From positions 1 to 54,815 of the forward strand of contig JAIXXN010000010.1 of assembly GCA_027490725.1 (NCBI GenBank): a stretch of 54,815 nucleotides of DNA, read 5' to 3'. This DNA comes from Oxalobacteraceae bacterium (GTDB lineage Bacteria > Pseudomonadota > Gammaproteobacteria > Burkholderiales > Burkholderiaceae_D). Below are positions 1-11,052 of the stretch, one piece after another (the stretch's first letter is position 1; the number at the start of each line of letters is the position of its first letter). The notes beneath the pieces were generated by a model that saw only the letters and a list, made by a program, of their open reading frames with translations, did no database searches and was not told where the DNA came from. The position numbers and the translations under genes were made by a program.

Positions 1-25
1 TAAGCTGCGTCAGGTAACGATCACC

Positions 26-2368
26 ATGGTTGAAATCGAAATAGACGGCAAAAAAGTCGAAGTCCCTGCTGGTAGCATGGTGATGGACGCCGCCAACAAA
101 TTGGGAACCTACATTCCGCACTTCTGCTATCACAAGAAATTGTCGATCGCTGCGAACTGCCGTATGTGCCTCGTCGAAGTGGAAAAGGCGCCTAAGCCTT
201 TGCCAGCATGCGCAACGCCAGTGGCGGCGGGCATGATTGTGCGTTCCGCTTCCGATAAGGCAGTACAGGCTCAGAAGTCGGTGATGGAATTCCTGCTGAT
301 TAACCACCCGCTGGACTGCCCGATCTGCGATCAGGGCGGCGAATGCCAGCTGCAGGATCTGGCCGTCGGTTACGGCAAGACCACCTCGCGCTACGAAGAA
401 GATAAGCGTGTGGTGGCGCCGAAAGATGGCGGCCCGCTGGTTTCCATGCAGGAAATGTCGCGCTGCATCCAGTGCACCCGTTGCGTACGCTTTGGCCAGG
501 AAGTGGCCGGCGTGATGGAACTGGGCATGGTCGGTCGCGGCGAGCACTCGGAAATTACCGCCTTCGTGGGCCAGAGCGTCACGTCCGAAATGTCGGGCAA
601 TATGATCGATCTGTGCCCGGTTGGCGCGCTGACCTCCAAGCCATTCCGTTACAGCGCCCGTAGCTGGGAACTGTCGCGTCGTAAATCGGTCTCGCCACAC
701 GATGGTCTGGGCGCGAATCTGATCGTGCAGGTGAAAGCCGGCAAGGTCAAACGCGTACTGCCACTGGAAAACGATGCCGTCAACGAATGCTGGATCTCGG
801 ATAAAGACCGGTTCTCCTACGAAGGTCTGGAAGCTGCCGACCGTCTGACCCAGCCGATGCTGAAGCAGGGCAACGAGTGGAAAGAAGTCGACTGGCAGAC
901 CGCGCTGGAATACGTTGCACACGGTCTGAAAAACATCCGTCACGAACACGGTGCCCAGGCACTGGCCTCGCTGGCCACGCCGCACTCGACGCTGGAAGAA
1001 CTGCACCTGCTGCAGAAGCTGACCCGCGCCATGGGTTCGGATAACGTTGACACCCGTCTGCGTCACAGTGATGTCGCAGCTCACACCGCTCTGCAAGGCG
1101 TTGCGCCTTGGCTCGGTACTTCGATCGAAGAATTCGGTCAGCTGAACCGCGCGTTCGTGATCGGTTCCTTCCTGCGTAAAGATCATCCGCTGCTGGCAAC
1201 CCGTCTGCGACTGGCAGTGAAGGGCGGCGCCAAGCTGTCGATTCTGCACGCGACCGACGACGATCTGCTGATGACTGTCGCCAACAAGATCATCGCTGCT
1301 CCGTCGGACTGGCTGAACGCACTGTCGCAAGTGGTGGTGGCCGTGGCCGCTGCCAAAGGCGTGGCTGCTCCGGCCGGCTTCGAAGGTGTACAGGCCGATG
1401 CTGCCGCCACCGCGATCGCTGCTTCGCTGCTGTCCGGTGACGCTGCATTGCGTCGCGGTGTGTTCCTCGGTAACGCTGCTGCCCAGCACCCGCAAGCGAG
1501 CGCGCTGCACGCCGCCGCCCAGTGGATCGCCGAGCAGACTGGCGCCAAATTCGGTTATCTGACCGAAGCGGCCAATACCGTCGGCGCCTACATCGCCAAC
1601 GCCAACGGCGCCAGCGCGCCAGCGTTCACGGAACAGAAAAAAGCCTACCTGCTGCTGAATGCCGAACCAGCGCTGGACGCGCACAATCCGCAAGCTGCCG
1701 CGAGCGCGCTGCAGGCTGCCGATATGGTGGTGGTGCTGTCGCCGTTCAAGCACGGCATGGAATACGCCGACGTTCTGCTGCCGGTGTCGCCATTCAGCGA
1801 AACCTCGGGCACTTTCGTCAACTGCGAAGGCCGTGCACAGAGCTTCAACGGCACCGTCAAGCCGCTGCTGGAAACCCGTCCTGCGTGGAAAGTGCTGCGC
1901 GTGCTGGGTAACATCCTCGGCCTGTCCGGTTTCGACTACGACACCTCGGAAGCGATCCGCGACGAAGTGCTGGGTGCTGGCGTGAGCGATGTTTCGGCCA
2001 AGCTGAACAACGTTGCCAAGGCTGCCCCGCTGGCTGCTCAAGCTGGCAATGCCGGCACCGAGCGTATCGCCGACGTGCCGATCTACTTCGCCGACGCCAT
2101 CGTGCGCCGTGCCGCTTCGCTGCAACAGACGGTCGATGCTGCTGCGCCCAAAGCGCACCTGTCGAGCGCGCTGGCCCAGCAACTCGGTGTGGTCGCCGGT
2201 GATCTGGTGAAAGTTACGCAAGGTTCCGGCGCTGCCACGCTGGTTGCCGCAGTGGATGCAAGCTTGCCGGCCCGCGCAGTGCGCGTTGCCGCAGCCCACG
2301 CATCGACGGCTGCACTGGGCAGCATGTTCGGTTCTATCACTGTTGAAAAAGCAGGAGAGGGTAAATAA
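26..2368 (+). CDS. nuoG: NADH-quinone oxidoreductase subunit G
   Basis: Complex I peripheral-arm subunit that carries iron-sulfur clusters from the NADH-oxidising module towards the quinone site. The N-terminal ferredoxin-like domain has Cys34, Cys45, Cys48 and Cys62 for the [2Fe-2S] cluster. A second region (about 100-160) holds the [12 protein letters not shown] and SRCIQCTRC motifs, followed by a molybdopterin-oxidoreductase-like domain to the C-terminus. At 780 aa it is shorter than the E. coli protein (about 900 aa), as I expect for betaproteobacteria. The TAA at positions 1-3 may be the stop codon of nuoF, which would sit just before the window. The stop codon overlaps the start of nuoH by one base, so translation is probably coupled. 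Identity is secure. Confidence 0.97.
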   Translation: MVEIEIDGKKVEVPAGSMVMDAANKLGTYIPHFCYHKKLSIAANCRMCLVEVEKAPKPLPACATPVAAGMIVRSASDKAVQAQKSVMEFLLINHPLDCPICDQGGECQLQDLAVGYGKTTSRYEEDKRVVAPKDGGPLVSMQEMSRCIQCTRCVRFGQEVAGVMELGMVGRGEHSEITAFVGQSVTSEMSGNMIDLCPVGALTSKPFRYSARSWELSRRKSVSPHDGLGANLIVQVKAGKVKRVLPLENDAVNECWISDKDRFSYEGLEAADRLTQPMLKQGNEWKEVDWQTALEYVAHGLKNIRHEHGAQALASLATPHSTLEELHLLQKLTRAMGSDNVDTRLRHSDVAAHTALQGVAPWLGTSIEEFGQLNRAFVIGSFLRKDHPLLATRLRLAVKGGAKLSILHATDDDLLMTVANKIIAAPSDWLNALSQVVVAVAAAKGVAAPAGFEGVQADAAATAIAASLLSGDAALRRGVFLGNAAAQHPQASALHAAAQWIAEQTGAKFGYLTEAANTVGAYIANANGASAPAFTEQKKAYLLLNAEPALDAHNPQAAASALQAADMVVVLSPFKHGMEYADVLLPVSPFSETSGTFVNCEGRAQSFNGTVKPLLETRPAWKVLRVLGNILGLSGFDYDTSEAIRDEVLGAGVSDVSAKLNNVAKAAPLAAQAGNAGTERIADVPIYFADAIVRRAASLQQTVDAAAPKAHLSSALAQQLGVVAGDLVKVTQGSGAATLVAAVDASLPARAVRVAAAHASTAALGSMFGSITVEKAGEGK

Positions 2369-3453
2369 TGGCTCTGCCTGAATTCGTCACGACGCTCAAT
2401 GCAATGGGCGCAAACAGCGTGCTGGCTCCGGTCTGGCCGCTGGTCTGGGCCATGATCCGCATCGTGGTAGTACTGCTGCCACTGATGGGTCTGGTTGCCT
2501 ATCTGACGCTGTGGGAACGTAAGTTCATCGGCTGGATCCAGATCCGCGTCGGTCCGAACCGCGTCGGTCCTGCCGGTCTGCTGCAACCGATCGCCGATGC
2601 CCTGAAACTGCTGTTCAAGGAAATCATTACCCCGGCTAAAGCCAATCCCGGCCTGTTCGTGATCGGTCCGATCATGACCATCATGCCGGCGCTGGCTGCC
2701 TGGTCGGTGGTGCCTTTCGGTCCTGAAGCGGTACTGGCGAATGTGAATGCCGGTCTGCTGCTGCTGATGGCAATCACCTCGATGGAAGTGTACGGCATCA
2801 TCATCGCCGGCTGGGCTTCCAACTCGAAGTACTCCTTCCTCGGCGCCATGCGCGCTTCGGCACAGATGATTTCCTACGAAATCCCGATGGGCTTCGTGCT
2901 GGTGGTGATTCTGATGGTGTCCGGTTCGCTGAACTTCGGCGAAATCGTGCTGAGCCAGCAGAAGGGCATGATGGCCGATTACGGTCTGAATCTGCTGTCG
3001 TGGAACTGGCTGCCGCTGCTGCCACTGTTCGTGGTCTACCTGACCTCCGGCCTGGCTGAGTGCAACCGTCACCCGTTCGACGTGGTCGAGGGTGAGTCGG
3101 AGATCGTCGCCGGTCACATGGTGGAATACTCGGGTATGGCCTACGCCATGTTCATGCTGGCCGAATACGCCAACATGATCCTGATCGCCACGCTGGCTTC
3201 GATCATGTTCCTCGGTGGCTGGTCGGCACCGCTGGCAGCGCTGGAATTCTGGGGCGGCTTCGGTGGTTTCTTCTGGCTGTTCGCTAAGGTCTTCTTCCTG
3301 GTGTCGGTCTTCATCTGGGTGCGCGGTACTTTCCCACGCTACCGCTATGACCAGATCATGCGCCTCGGCTGGAAAGTCTTCATTCCGCTGACGCTGGTGT
3401 ATCTGGTGCTGGTGGCAGGCGTGATGCAGACCTCCTGGAATATCTGGAAGTAA
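2368..3453 (+). CDS. nuoH: NADH-quinone oxidoreductase subunit H
   Basis: Membrane subunit of complex I at the junction with the peripheral arm; it forms much of the quinone-binding chamber. The 361-aa protein is a multi-spanning membrane protein of usual family length. It has the conserved stretch [20 protein letters not shown] near residues 50-70 and the acidic loop [17 protein letters not shown] (about 240-257), both hallmarks of NuoH/ND1. The start ATG overlaps the nuoG stop codon (TAATG), with GGAGAGG just upstream as ribosome-binding site. It is followed 12 nt later by nuoI. Confidence 0.97.
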   Translation: MALPEFVTTLNAMGANSVLAPVWPLVWAMIRIVVVLLPLMGLVAYLTLWERKFIGWIQIRVGPNRVGPAGLLQPIADALKLLFKEIITPAKANPGLFVIGPIMTIMPALAAWSVVPFGPEAVLANVNAGLLLLMAITSMEVYGIIIAGWASNSKYSFLGAMRASAQMISYEIPMGFVLVVILMVSGSLNFGEIVLSQQKGMMADYGLNLLSWNWLPLLPLFVVYLTSGLAECNRHPFDVVEGESEIVAGHMVEYSGMAYAMFMLAEYANMILIATLASIMFLGGWSAPLAALEFWGGFGGFFWLFAKVFFLVSVFIWVRGTFPRYRYDQIMRLGWKVFIPLTLVYLVLVAGVMQTSWNIWK

Positions 3454-3465
3454 GGATTAGAGAAT

Positions 3466-3954
3466 ATGGAACGTTTAAAAGATTTCATCGGCAGCTTCAT
3501 GCTGACCGAACTGATCAAAGGGATGGCGCTGACGGGTAAGTACCTGTTCTCGCGCAAGATCACGGTGCAGTACCCGGAAGAGAAGACGCCTATGTCGCCA
3601 CGCTTCCGCGGCCTGCACGCCCTGCGCCGCTACCCGAACGGTGAAGAGCGCTGCATTGCCTGCAAACTGTGCGAAGCAGTCTGCCCGGCGATGGCGATCA
3701 GCATCGAATCGGAACAGCGTGACGACGGTTCGCGCCGTACTACCCGTTACGACATCGATCTGACCAAGTGCATCTTCTGCGGTTTCTGCGAAGAGTCTTG
3801 CCCGGTCGATTCCATCGTCGAAACGCACGTACTGGAATACCACGGCGAGAAACGCGGCGATCTGTACTACACGAAAGAGATGCTGCTGGCAGTTGGTGAT
3901 CGCTACGAATCGCAGATCGCCGAAGCGCGCGCAGCCGACGCTCCGTACCGCTGA
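3466..3954 (+). CDS. nuoI: NADH-quinone oxidoreductase subunit I
   Basis: Peripheral-arm subunit with two [4Fe-4S] clusters that pass electrons to the final cluster near quinone. Two CxxCxxCxxxCP motifs are visible: Cys63, 66, 69, 73 and Cys102, 105, 108, 112. An N-terminal amphipathic segment attaches the protein to the membrane arm. Length (162 aa) matches the betaproteobacterial family. AAGGA lies 9 nt before the ATG. The 70-nt gap to nuoJ is the largest within this operon and holds no gene. Confidence 0.97.
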   Translation: MERLKDFIGSFMLTELIKGMALTGKYLFSRKITVQYPEEKTPMSPRFRGLHALRRYPNGEERCIACKLCEAVCPAMAISIESEQRDDGSRRTTRYDIDLTKCIFCGFCEESCPVDSIVETHVLEYHGEKRGDLYYTKEMLLAVGDRYESQIAEARAADAPYR

Positions 3955-4024
3955 TGCTGCGCCGGTCTAGCGACCGGCGTAACAGTGTCGCAGTCTTCAA
4001 TTATGTTCGTCTCTTGGGTTAGTT

Positions 4025-4654
4025 ATGGAATTTAAAACTGCTTTGTTCTACGCCTTCTCAGCCATTATGGTTCTGGCTGCGCTGCGCGTTATCACGGCCC
4101 GCAACCCGGTGCATGCTGCACTGTTCCTGGTGCTGGCGTTCTTCTCGGCAGCCGGCATCTGGATGCTGCTCGAAGCGGAGTTCCTCGCCATCGTGCTGGT
4201 ACTCGTCTACGTCGGCGCCGTAATGGTGCTGTTCCTGTTCGTGGTGATGATGCTCGATATCGACACCGACAAGATGCGTCAGGGTTTCTGGGGCTATCTG
4301 CCACTGGCCTCGGCGATCGGCGCACTGATCGTGCTGGAAATGGCTGCCGTGCTGTGGCGCTCTTTCCTGACCTTCGACCAGCAGCCAGTCAACGCCGGTA
4401 ACATCGGCGGCACCAAAGAACTGGGCCTGCTGATCTACACCAAATACATCTACGGTTTCGAAGTCGCTGCAGCAGTGCTGCTGGTGGCCATCATCGCTGC
4501 CGTGGCGCTGACCCTGCGCAAGCGCAAGGATATTAAATACTTCGACCCGGCGGAAGCGGTACGTGTGAAACGTAACGACCGTCTGCGCATCATCAAAGTG
4601 GATGCTGTCAGCAACCGCGGCGCGGCCGAAGCAGAAGTTAAGGAGGCACCATGA
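4025..4654 (+). CDS. nuoJ: NADH-quinone oxidoreductase subunit J
   Basis: Membrane-arm subunit of complex I, part of the E-channel that links quinone chemistry to proton pumping. The 209-aa protein has five predicted membrane helices in the first 170 residues. The segment [19 protein letters not shown] (about residues 59-77) is the conserved TM3 region containing the pi-bulge. The C-terminal tail after about residue 170 is charged and cytoplasmic. The stop codon overlaps the nuoK start (ATGA), and the nuoK ribosome-binding site AAGGAGG lies inside the end of this gene. Confidence 0.95.
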   Translation: MEFKTALFYAFSAIMVLAALRVITARNPVHAALFLVLAFFSAAGIWMLLEAEFLAIVLVLVYVGAVMVLFLFVVMMLDIDTDKMRQGFWGYLPLASAIGALIVLEMAAVLWRSFLTFDQQPVNAGNIGGTKELGLLIYTKYIYGFEVAAAVLLVAIIAAVALTLRKRKDIKYFDPAEAVRVKRNDRLRIIKVDAVSNRGAAEAEVKEAP

Positions 4655-4959
4655 CTTTATCGCTGGCTCACTACCTGGTTCTTGGCGCGATTCTGTTCGC
4701 GATCTCGATCGTGGGTATTTTCCTCAATCGCAAAAACATCATCGTCCTGCTGATGGCCATCGAACTGATGCTGCTGGCAGTGAACATGAACTTTATCGCG
4801 TTCTCCCATTATCTGGGTGACGCAGCCGGGCAGATCTTTGTGTTCTTCATTCTGACCGTCGCCGCTGCCGAATCGGCAATCGGCCTCGCGATTCTGGTGG
4901 TGATGTTCCGTAATCTGGACACCATCAATGTAGAAGACCTGGATAGCTTGAAGGGTTAA
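4651..4959 (+). CDS. nuoK: NADH-quinone oxidoreductase subunit K
   Basis: Small membrane subunit (102 aa, three helices) related to MrpC, part of the proton path of complex I. Helix 2 has the conserved acidic residue in [10 protein letters not shown], and helix 3 has the second in [10 protein letters not shown]. Length is exactly typical. It overlaps nuoJ by 4 nt and has a very strong ribosome-binding site (AAGGAGG), so expression should match that of nuoJ. Confidence 0.96.
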   Translation: MTLSLAHYLVLGAILFAISIVGIFLNRKNIIVLLMAIELMLLAVNMNFIAFSHYLGDAAGQIFVFFILTVAAAESAIGLAILVVMFRNLDTINVEDLDSLKG

Positions 4960-5007
4960 TCCTTCTTGGCTAAGTTCTCATTCGAATAATAACGATTAAG
5001 GTTCATC

Positions 5008-7098
5008 ATGGCGGTTACTCTTAACCCTAATCTCCTGCTTGCCATACCTCTGGCGCCGCTGGCCGGCGCCGCGATTGCGGGCTTGTTAGGAACTAAATTT
5101 TTCGGCAACGTGGTGGGGCGCAAGACCTCCCACACGGCGACCATTCTGGGCGTGCTGGTAGCATTCATTCTGTCGGCACTGACGCTGAATGACGTGATCG
5201 ACGGTGCACGCTTCAATGCGACCGTGTACAACTGGATGACGGTCGGCAGCCTGAAAATGGTGGTCGGCTTCCAGATCGATGCGCTGTCGGCGATGATGAT
5301 GTGCGTGGTGACCTTCGTGTCGCTGATGGTGCACATCTACACCATCGGCTACATGGCAGAAGATGAAGGCTACAACCGCTTCTTCGCCTACATCTCGCTG
5401 TTCACCTTCTCGATGCTGATGCTGGTCATGTCCAACAACTTCCTGCAGCTGTTCTTCGGCTGGGAAGCAGTGGGTCTGGTGTCGTATCTGCTGATCGGCT
5501 TCTGGTACACCCGCCCGACGGCGATCGTCGCCAACATGAAAGCTTTCCTGGTCAACCGCGAGGGTGACTTCGGCTTCATCCTCGGTATCGGTCTGCTGCT
5601 GGCGTATGCCGGTTCGATGGACTATCAGGAAGTGTTCCTGAAAAAAGAACAGCTGATGACGCTGACCCTGCCGGGTACCGACTGGGCGCTGCTGACCGTT
5701 GCCTGCATCTGCCTGTTCATCGGTGCGATGGGTAAATCGGCGCAGTTCCCGCTGCACGTCTGGCTGCCAGACTCGATGGAAGGCCCGACCCCGATTTCGG
5801 CACTGATCCACGCGGCAACCATGGTGACCGCCGGTATCTTCATGGTGACCCGGATGTCGCCACTGTTCGAACTGTCGGATACTGCACTGTCCTTCATCCT
5901 GGTGATCGGTTCGATTACCGCGCTGTTCATGGGCTTCCTGGGCATCATCCAGAACGACATCAAGCGCGTGGTCGCTTACTCGACCCTGTCGCAGCTCGGT
6001 TACATGACCGTGGCACTGGGTTCCTCGGCTTACTCGGTGGCAGTGTTCCACCTGATGACCCACGCCTTCTTCAAAGCGCTGCTGTTCCTGGGTGCCGGTT
6101 CCGTCATCATCGGTATGCACCACGATCAGGACATCCGCAACATGGGTGGTCTGCGCAAGTACATGCCGATTACCTGGATTACCTCGCTGCTCGGTTCGCT
6201 GGCTCTGATCGGTACGCCATTCTTCTCCGGTTTCTACTCGAAAGATTCGATCATCGAAGCGGTCGCCGAAAGCCACCTGTGGGGTGCCGGTTTCGCCAAC
6301 TTCGCCGTACTGGCTGGCGTGTTCGTGACCGCGTTCTACTCGTTCCGTATGTACTTCCTGGTGTTCCACGGCGAAGAGCGTTTCGGCAAAGCCCATGCGC
6401 ATGATGCACACGCTGCTCATGCTCCGGCGCCTGCCGCTGCGCACCACGACGCTCACGGTCATGACGCCCATGACGATCATGACGATCACGCACACCACGG
6501 TCTGGCTCCGGGCCAGAAGCCGCACGAATCGCCATTCGTTGTGTGGTTCCCGCTGGCGATGCTGGCCATCCCTTCGGTCATCATCGGTTATATGACCATC
6601 GGTCCTATGCTGTACGGCGACTTCTTCAAAGGCGTGATCACCTTCGGTGCGAATCACCCGGCGATGGCAGAACTGGCCCACGAGTTCCACGGCCCAGTGG
6701 CGATGGTTCAGCATGCACTGACCTCGCTGCCGCTGTGGCTGGCGATTTCCGGTGTGGCCGCCGCTTACTACTGCTACATGATCAATCCGCGTGTACCAGC
6801 CTGGTTCTATGACAAGTTCAAGTTCCTGCACACCTTGCTGGAAAACAAGTACTACATGGACAAGTTCAACGAGATCGTGTTTGCCGGTGGCGCACGTGCT
6901 CTGGGTAACGGTCTGTGGAACGTTGGTGACCGTACCCTGATCGATGGCCTGCTGGTAAACGGCAGCGCCAAAGTAGTGGGCTGGTTCTCGGCGTTGACCC
7001 GTTTGGCGCAGACTGGTTATATCTACCACTACGCGTTTGTCATGATCCTCGGCATTCTGGGGTTCCTGATCTACTTCCTGCCGTTTTGGCACGCTTAA
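5008..7098 (+). CDS. nuoL: NADH-quinone oxidoreductase subunit L, His-rich loop
   Basis: Distal antiporter-like proton-pumping subunit of complex I, carrying the long lateral helix at its C-terminus. The 696-aa protein has the usual antiporter core, including WEAVGLVSYLLIGFWY (about 152-167) and HAATMVTAGIFM (about 270). The unusual part is a His/Asp/Ala-rich insert at about residues 463-500 with 13 histidines in under 40 residues, placed in a loop between late membrane helices. Total length is well above that of the E. coli protein (about 613 aa), and the insert explains part of the excess. The start ATG follows AAGG at 5000-5003. Identity is secure; the role of the insert is unknown. Confidence 0.97.
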   Translation: MAVTLNPNLLLAIPLAPLAGAAIAGLLGTKFFGNVVGRKTSHTATILGVLVAFILSALTLNDVIDGARFNATVYNWMTVGSLKMVVGFQIDALSAMMMCVVTFVSLMVHIYTIGYMAEDEGYNRFFAYISLFTFSMLMLVMSNNFLQLFFGWEAVGLVSYLLIGFWYTRPTAIVANMKAFLVNREGDFGFILGIGLLLAYAGSMDYQEVFLKKEQLMTLTLPGTDWALLTVACICLFIGAMGKSAQFPLHVWLPDSMEGPTPISALIHAATMVTAGIFMVTRMSPLFELSDTALSFILVIGSITALFMGFLGIIQNDIKRVVAYSTLSQLGYMTVALGSSAYSVAVFHLMTHAFFKALLFLGAGSVIIGMHHDQDIRNMGGLRKYMPITWITSLLGSLALIGTPFFSGFYSKDSIIEAVAESHLWGAGFANFAVLAGVFVTAFYSFRMYFLVFHGEERFGKAHAHDAHAAHAPAPAAAHHDAHGHDAHDDHDDHAHHGLAPGQKPHESPFVVWFPLAMLAIPSVIIGYMTIGPMLYGDFFKGVITFGANHPAMAELAHEFHGPVAMVQHALTSLPLWLAISGVAAAYYCYMINPRVPAWFYDKFKFLHTLLENKYYMDKFNEIVFAGGARALGNGLWNVGDRTLIDGLLVNGSAKVVGWFSALTRLAQTGYIYHYAFVMILGILGFLIYFLPFWHA

Positions 7099-7131
7099 TT
7101 AGCTGATACGCATAAAGAGATAACGATAACC

Positions 7132-8637
7132 ATGATGCAGTCAACCATATCTACCTTACCTCCGTACCTGAGCCTCGCGATCTGGCTCCCGATTATCTTC
7201 GGCCTGATCGTGCTGGCCCTCGGTCGTGACACCAACGCCGCGCTGGTGCGCGTTGGTTCGCTGATCGCTGCGATTGTCAGCTTTGCTGCCACCATCCCGC
7301 TGATCACTAACTTCAGTAATTCTGCCCACGGCATGCAGTTCGTCGAACGCTCGCCATGGATCGAACGCTTCAACATCTACTACTCGCTGGGCATTGACGG
7401 CCTGTCGCTGTGGTTCGTACCGCTGACCGCCTTCATCACCGTGATCGTGGTGATCTCGGCGTGGCAGGTGATCCAGAAGCGCGTTGCGCAATACATGGGC
7501 GCCTTCCTGATCCTGTCCGGTCTGATGATCGGCGTGTTCTGCGCCATGGACGGCCTGCTGTTCTACTTCTTCTTCGAAGCGACCCTGATCCCGATGTACA
7601 TCATCATCGGTGTCTGGGGTGGTGAAAACCGCGTGTACGCCTCGTTCAAGTTCTTCCTGTACACCTTCTTCGGTTCGCTGCTGACGCTGGTCGCCATCAT
7701 CTACCTGTACAAAGTGTCGGGCGGTAGCTTCGACATTCTGATGTGGCACAAGATTGCCCTGACGATGAAAGAGCAGATCTTCATCTTCCTGGCCTTCTTC
7801 ATGGCTTTCGCCGTGAAAGTTCCAATGTTCCCGGTGCACACCTGGCTGCCAGACGTGCACGTGGAAGCGCCAACCGGTGGTTCCGCCGTACTGGCCGCGA
7901 TCATGCTGAAACTCGGTGCTTACGGCTTCCTGCGTTTCTCGCTGCCGATTACCCCGGACGGCTCGAAATACATGGCCGGTTTCGTGATTACCCTGTCGCT
8001 GATCGCCGTCATCTACGTCGGTCTGGTGGCACTGGTACAGAAAGACATGAAAAAGCTGGTGGCTTACTCGTCGATCGCTCACATGGGCTTCGTCACGCTG
8101 GGCTTCTTCATCTTCAACTCGATGGGCGTGCAGGGCGCGATCATGCAGATGATCTCGCACGGTTTTATTTCCGCCGCAATGTTCCTGTGCATCGGCGTGC
8201 TGTATGACCAGGCCCACTCGCGCCAGATCGCCGACTACGGTGGTGTGGTTAACAAGATGCCGAAATTCGCAGCGCTGTTCATCTTCTTCTCGATGGCTAA
8301 CTGCGGCCTGCCAGCGACCTCCGGCTTCGTCGGCGAATTCATGGTGATCCTCGGAGCCACCCAGTACAACTTCTGGATCGGCATGCTGGCGGCAACGGCA
8401 CTGATCTTCGGCGCTGCCTACTCGCTGTGGATGGCGAAACGCGTCATCTTCGGTAAAGTGGCGAATCACCACGTGGCGGAGCTGGTCGATGTGAACGGTC
8501 GTGAATTCCTGATGCTGGGCATTCTGGCCATTGCGGTACTGGCGATGGGTCTGTACCCAGCACCATTCACCGACACGATGCAAACCTCGGTTGCAGATCT
8601 GCTGGCGCACGTCGCCCAAAGCAAGCTGCCTTACTGA
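7132..8637 (+). CDS. nuoM: NADH-quinone oxidoreductase subunit M
   Basis: Antiporter-like proton-pumping subunit of the complex I membrane arm. The 501-aa protein has about 14 predicted helices. The conserved segments [17 protein letters not shown] (TM5 glutamate) and [19 protein letters not shown] are clear, and the pumping lysine lies in AFAVKVPMF. The gene begins ATGATG at 7132, and either codon could be used. It lies 33 nt after nuoL and 16 nt before nuoN. Confidence 0.97.
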   Translation: MMQSTISTLPPYLSLAIWLPIIFGLIVLALGRDTNAALVRVGSLIAAIVSFAATIPLITNFSNSAHGMQFVERSPWIERFNIYYSLGIDGLSLWFVPLTAFITVIVVISAWQVIQKRVAQYMGAFLILSGLMIGVFCAMDGLLFYFFFEATLIPMYIIIGVWGGENRVYASFKFFLYTFFGSLLTLVAIIYLYKVSGGSFDILMWHKIALTMKEQIFIFLAFFMAFAVKVPMFPVHTWLPDVHVEAPTGGSAVLAAIMLKLGAYGFLRFSLPITPDGSKYMAGFVITLSLIAVIYVGLVALVQKDMKKLVAYSSIAHMGFVTLGFFIFNSMGVQGAIMQMISHGFISAAMFLCIGVLYDQAHSRQIADYGGVVNKMPKFAALFIFFSMANCGLPATSGFVGEFMVILGATQYNFWIGMLAATALIFGAAYSLWMAKRVIFGKVANHHVAELVDVNGREFLMLGILAIAVLAMGLYPAPFTDTMQTSVADLLAHVAQSKLPY

Positions 8638-8653
8638 AAACGGAAACACATAC

Positions 8654-10159
8654 ATGACTACTCCAATTCCACAAGCTGTTATCGACATGGTGCCCGTGTA
8701 CCCAGAGATGGTTCTGCTGATCGGCGCCTCGGTAATTCTGTTGATCGACATGTTCCTGAAAGAGGGACAGCGCTCGCTGACCTATCTGCTGTCGCTGGCG
8801 ACGCTGCTGGTGTGCGGCGTGTTGAGCTACAACGACTTCCTGTCCGGCCACACGGTCTACACCTTCAACGGTATGTTCGTGTCGGACCCGATGTCCAATC
8901 TGCTCAAGGTGTTTACCTACCTGACGGTGGGCCTGACGCTGGTGTATTCGCGCCAGTACGTGGCTGACCGCGGTATGCTGAGCGGTAATCTGGGCGGCGA
9001 GTTCTACGTGCTGGCCCTGTTCACCGTGCTCGGTCAGATGGTGATGATCTCCGGCGCCAACTTCCTGTCCGTGTATCTGGGCGTGGAACTGATGTCGCTG
9101 TCGCTGTACGCACTGGTTGCGCTGCGTCGTGATAATCACAAGGCTACCGAAGCGGCGATGAAGTACTTCATCCTCGGCGCACTGGCTTCCGGCTTCCTGC
9201 TGTATGGTATCTCGATGCTGTACGGCGCGACCGGCACGCTGGACATCCGCGGTGTTTCCGCGATGGTGGCAGGCGGCACCGTCAAGCCAACCATTCTGGT
9301 ATTCGGTATCGTCTTCCTGGTCGCTGGTCTGGCCTTCAAACTGGGCGCCGTACCATTCCATATGTGGGTGCCGGACGTCTATGAAGGTTCGCCAACCGCA
9401 GTGACCCTGCTGCTGGGTGGCGCACCGAAGATCGCTACCTTCGCGATCTGCATCCGCCTGCTGGTGGAAGGCTTGCTGCCACTGGCAGTGGACTGGCAGC
9501 AGATGCTGATGATCCTGGCGGTACTGTCGCTGGCCATCGGTAACCTGACGGCAATCGCCCAGACCAACATCAAGCGTATGCTGGCTTACTCGACCATCGC
9601 GCAGATGGGCTTCGTTCTGCTGGGCCTGCTGGCTGGCGTGGCCGGTACCACCGACCGCACCGGTGCTTCGGCAGCGTATAGCGCAGCGATGTATTACACC
9701 ATCACCTATGTGCTGACCACCATCGGTAGCTTCGGCGTGCTGATGCTGTTGTCGCGTGCCGGTTTCGAAGCTGAAAATCTGGCCGATCTGAAGGGTCTGA
9801 GCAAGCGCAGTGGCTGGTTCGCTGTCGTGATGTCGGCGCTGATGTTCTCGCTGGCCGGTGTGCCACCGCTGATGGGCTTTGCCGCCAAGTTCTCGGTGCT
9901 GACCGCCGTGCTGGGCACCGGCCAGATCTGGCTGACCGTGGTCGCAGTGATGTTCTCGCTGATCGGCGCGTTCTACTACCTGCGCGTAGTGAAAGTGATG
10001 TGGTTCGATGAACCGGCTGATACCGCGCCGATCGTCTTCAAAGGCGATATGGGCGTGGCACTGAGCCTGAACGGGATTGCCATCGTGCTGCTGGGCGTAC
10101 TGCCAGGCCCGCTGCTGGCAGCCTGCCTGAAAGCCATGACCATCACGCTGAACACCTGA
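8654..10159 (+). CDS. nuoN: NADH-quinone oxidoreductase subunit N
   Basis: Antiporter-like proton-pumping subunit closest to the E-channel subunits. The reading frame stays open upstream to 8531, but those 41 residues are basic and lie inside nuoM. The ATG at 8654 gives [19 protein letters not shown], the normal NuoN N-terminus, and a 501-aa protein. The core segment [20 protein letters not shown] and the helix with [16 protein letters not shown] are characteristic. The TGA stop overlaps the ATG of the DUF2818 gene by one base, tying that gene to the complex I operon. Confidence 0.96.
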   Translation: MTTPIPQAVIDMVPVYPEMVLLIGASVILLIDMFLKEGQRSLTYLLSLATLLVCGVLSYNDFLSGHTVYTFNGMFVSDPMSNLLKVFTYLTVGLTLVYSRQYVADRGMLSGNLGGEFYVLALFTVLGQMVMISGANFLSVYLGVELMSLSLYALVALRRDNHKATEAAMKYFILGALASGFLLYGISMLYGATGTLDIRGVSAMVAGGTVKPTILVFGIVFLVAGLAFKLGAVPFHMWVPDVYEGSPTAVTLLLGGAPKIATFAICIRLLVEGLLPLAVDWQQMLMILAVLSLAIGNLTAIAQTNIKRMLAYSTIAQMGFVLLGLLAGVAGTTDRTGASAAYSAAMYYTITYVLTTIGSFGVLMLLSRAGFEAENLADLKGLSKRSGWFAVVMSALMFSLAGVPPLMGFAAKFSVLTAVLGTGQIWLTVVAVMFSLIGAFYYLRVVKVMWFDEPADTAPIVFKGDMGVALSLNGIAIVLLGVLPGPLLAACLKAMTITLNT

Positions 10160-10464
10160 TGGATGTTTCTGTCGCAAGCTGGTTGGTGATCGTGATCGCA
10201 ATCGCGGCCGCCAACCTGCCGTTCCTCAATGAGCGGGTGTTCGCCCTGGTGCCCACCCGCTGGCAGGGCAAACCGCTGATCGTACGGCTGGCCGAAATGG
10301 TCGTGCTGTACGGTGTAGTGGGCGGCATCGGCTTCGCGCTCGAAGCCCGTCTCGGCAACCGTTTCCCGCAATCGTGGGAGTTCTACGCCATCTCCGCTTG
10401 CATCTTCATCGTGCTGGCCTTCCCCGGTTTTATTCTGCGCTACCTGCGTAAGCGTCACGACTGA
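10159..10464 (+). CDS. DUF2818 family membrane protein
   Basis: A 101-aa protein with three predicted membrane helices (about 5-22, 40-60, 75-95) and a basic C-terminal end (RYLRKRHD). Its start overlaps the nuoN stop codon (TGATG), so it is translated as the last gene of the complex I operon. DUF2818 proteins sit in this place in many Burkholderiales as I recall, which suggests a role in complex I assembly or stability, but no function is established to my knowledge. Family assignment is by position, size and hydrophobic profile. Confidence 0.85.
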   Translation: MDVSVASWLVIVIAIAAANLPFLNERVFALVPTRWQGKPLIVRLAEMVVLYGVVGGIGFALEARLGNRFPQSWEFYAISACIFIVLAFPGFILRYLRKRHD

Positions 10465-10497
10465 TACACTATCGTTCTTCAACGACGTGGAGCAGGC

Positions 10498-11052
10498 ATG
10501 GACAAGCATCTGGTAGAAACCCGTATCGACGGAGAACTGGTCTACGATGGCCACTTCCTCAAGATCCAGCGCGACACCATCGCGCTACCGGATGGCCAGC
10601 CTGCGCAGCGTGAATATGTGCTGCATCCCGGTGCCGTGGTGATACTGCCGCTGCTCGACGATGGCACGGTGCTGATGGAGCGCCAGTATCGCTATCCGCT
10701 GCGCCGGGTATTCCTCGAATTCCCGGCCGGGAAGATCGACCATAACGAAGCCCCCCTTGCCAGCGCCCAGCGCGAACTGGAAGAAGAAACCGGTTATACG
10801 GCCAGCGAGTGGCAGTACGTCACCCGCATCCATAATGCGATTGCGTATTCGGACGAATATCTCGACCTGTATCTAGCACGTGGCCTGAAAGCGGGCCAGC
10901 AAAAGCTCGACGAGGGCGAATTCCTTGAAACCTATACCGCCACCATCGACCAGCTGCTGCAAGGCGTGCGCGATGGCGCGATAACCGACGTCAAAACCGT
11001 GATCGGCATATTCTGGCTCGACAAGCTGCGTTCGGGCGACTGGAAACTCTGA
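10498..11052 (+). CDS. NUDIX hydrolase, ADP-ribose pyrophosphatase-like
   Basis: Cytoplasmic hydrolase of nucleoside diphosphates linked to another group, most likely ADP-ribose or a related sugar nucleotide. The full NUDIX signature G-x5-E-x7-REUxEExGU is present from Gly78 to Tyr100 and includes RELEEETGY, so metal binding should be intact. The N-terminal strands with QREYVLHPGAVVILPLLDDG match the NudF/ADP-ribose pyrophosphatase subgroup, which works as a domain-swapped dimer. Length (184 aa) is typical. It starts 33 nt after DUF2818, preceded by GTGGAGCAGGC, and its stop overlaps the next gene by one base. Substrate is inferred, not shown. Confidence 0.88.
   Translation: MDKHLVETRIDGELVYDGHFLKIQRDTIALPDGQPAQREYVLHPGAVVILPLLDDGTVLMERQYRYPLRRVFLEFPAGKIDHNEAPLASAQRELEEETGYTASEWQYVTRIHNAIAYSDEYLDLYLARGLKAGQQKLDEGEFLETYTATIDQLLQGVRDGAITDVKTVIGIFWLDKLRSGDWKL

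Noticed and set aside
8531..8653. Upstream extension of nuoN
   Set aside because: The 41 residues overlap nuoM, are basic and do not fit the NuoN N-terminus; the ATG at 8654 does.
5086..10201. Long minus-strand open frames opposite nuoL, nuoM and nuoN (up to 668 codons)
   Set aside because: They are rich in His, Gln, Arg and Asp with no recognisable domain, and lie exactly opposite conserved membrane subunits. High GC at third positions removes stop codons on the other strand.
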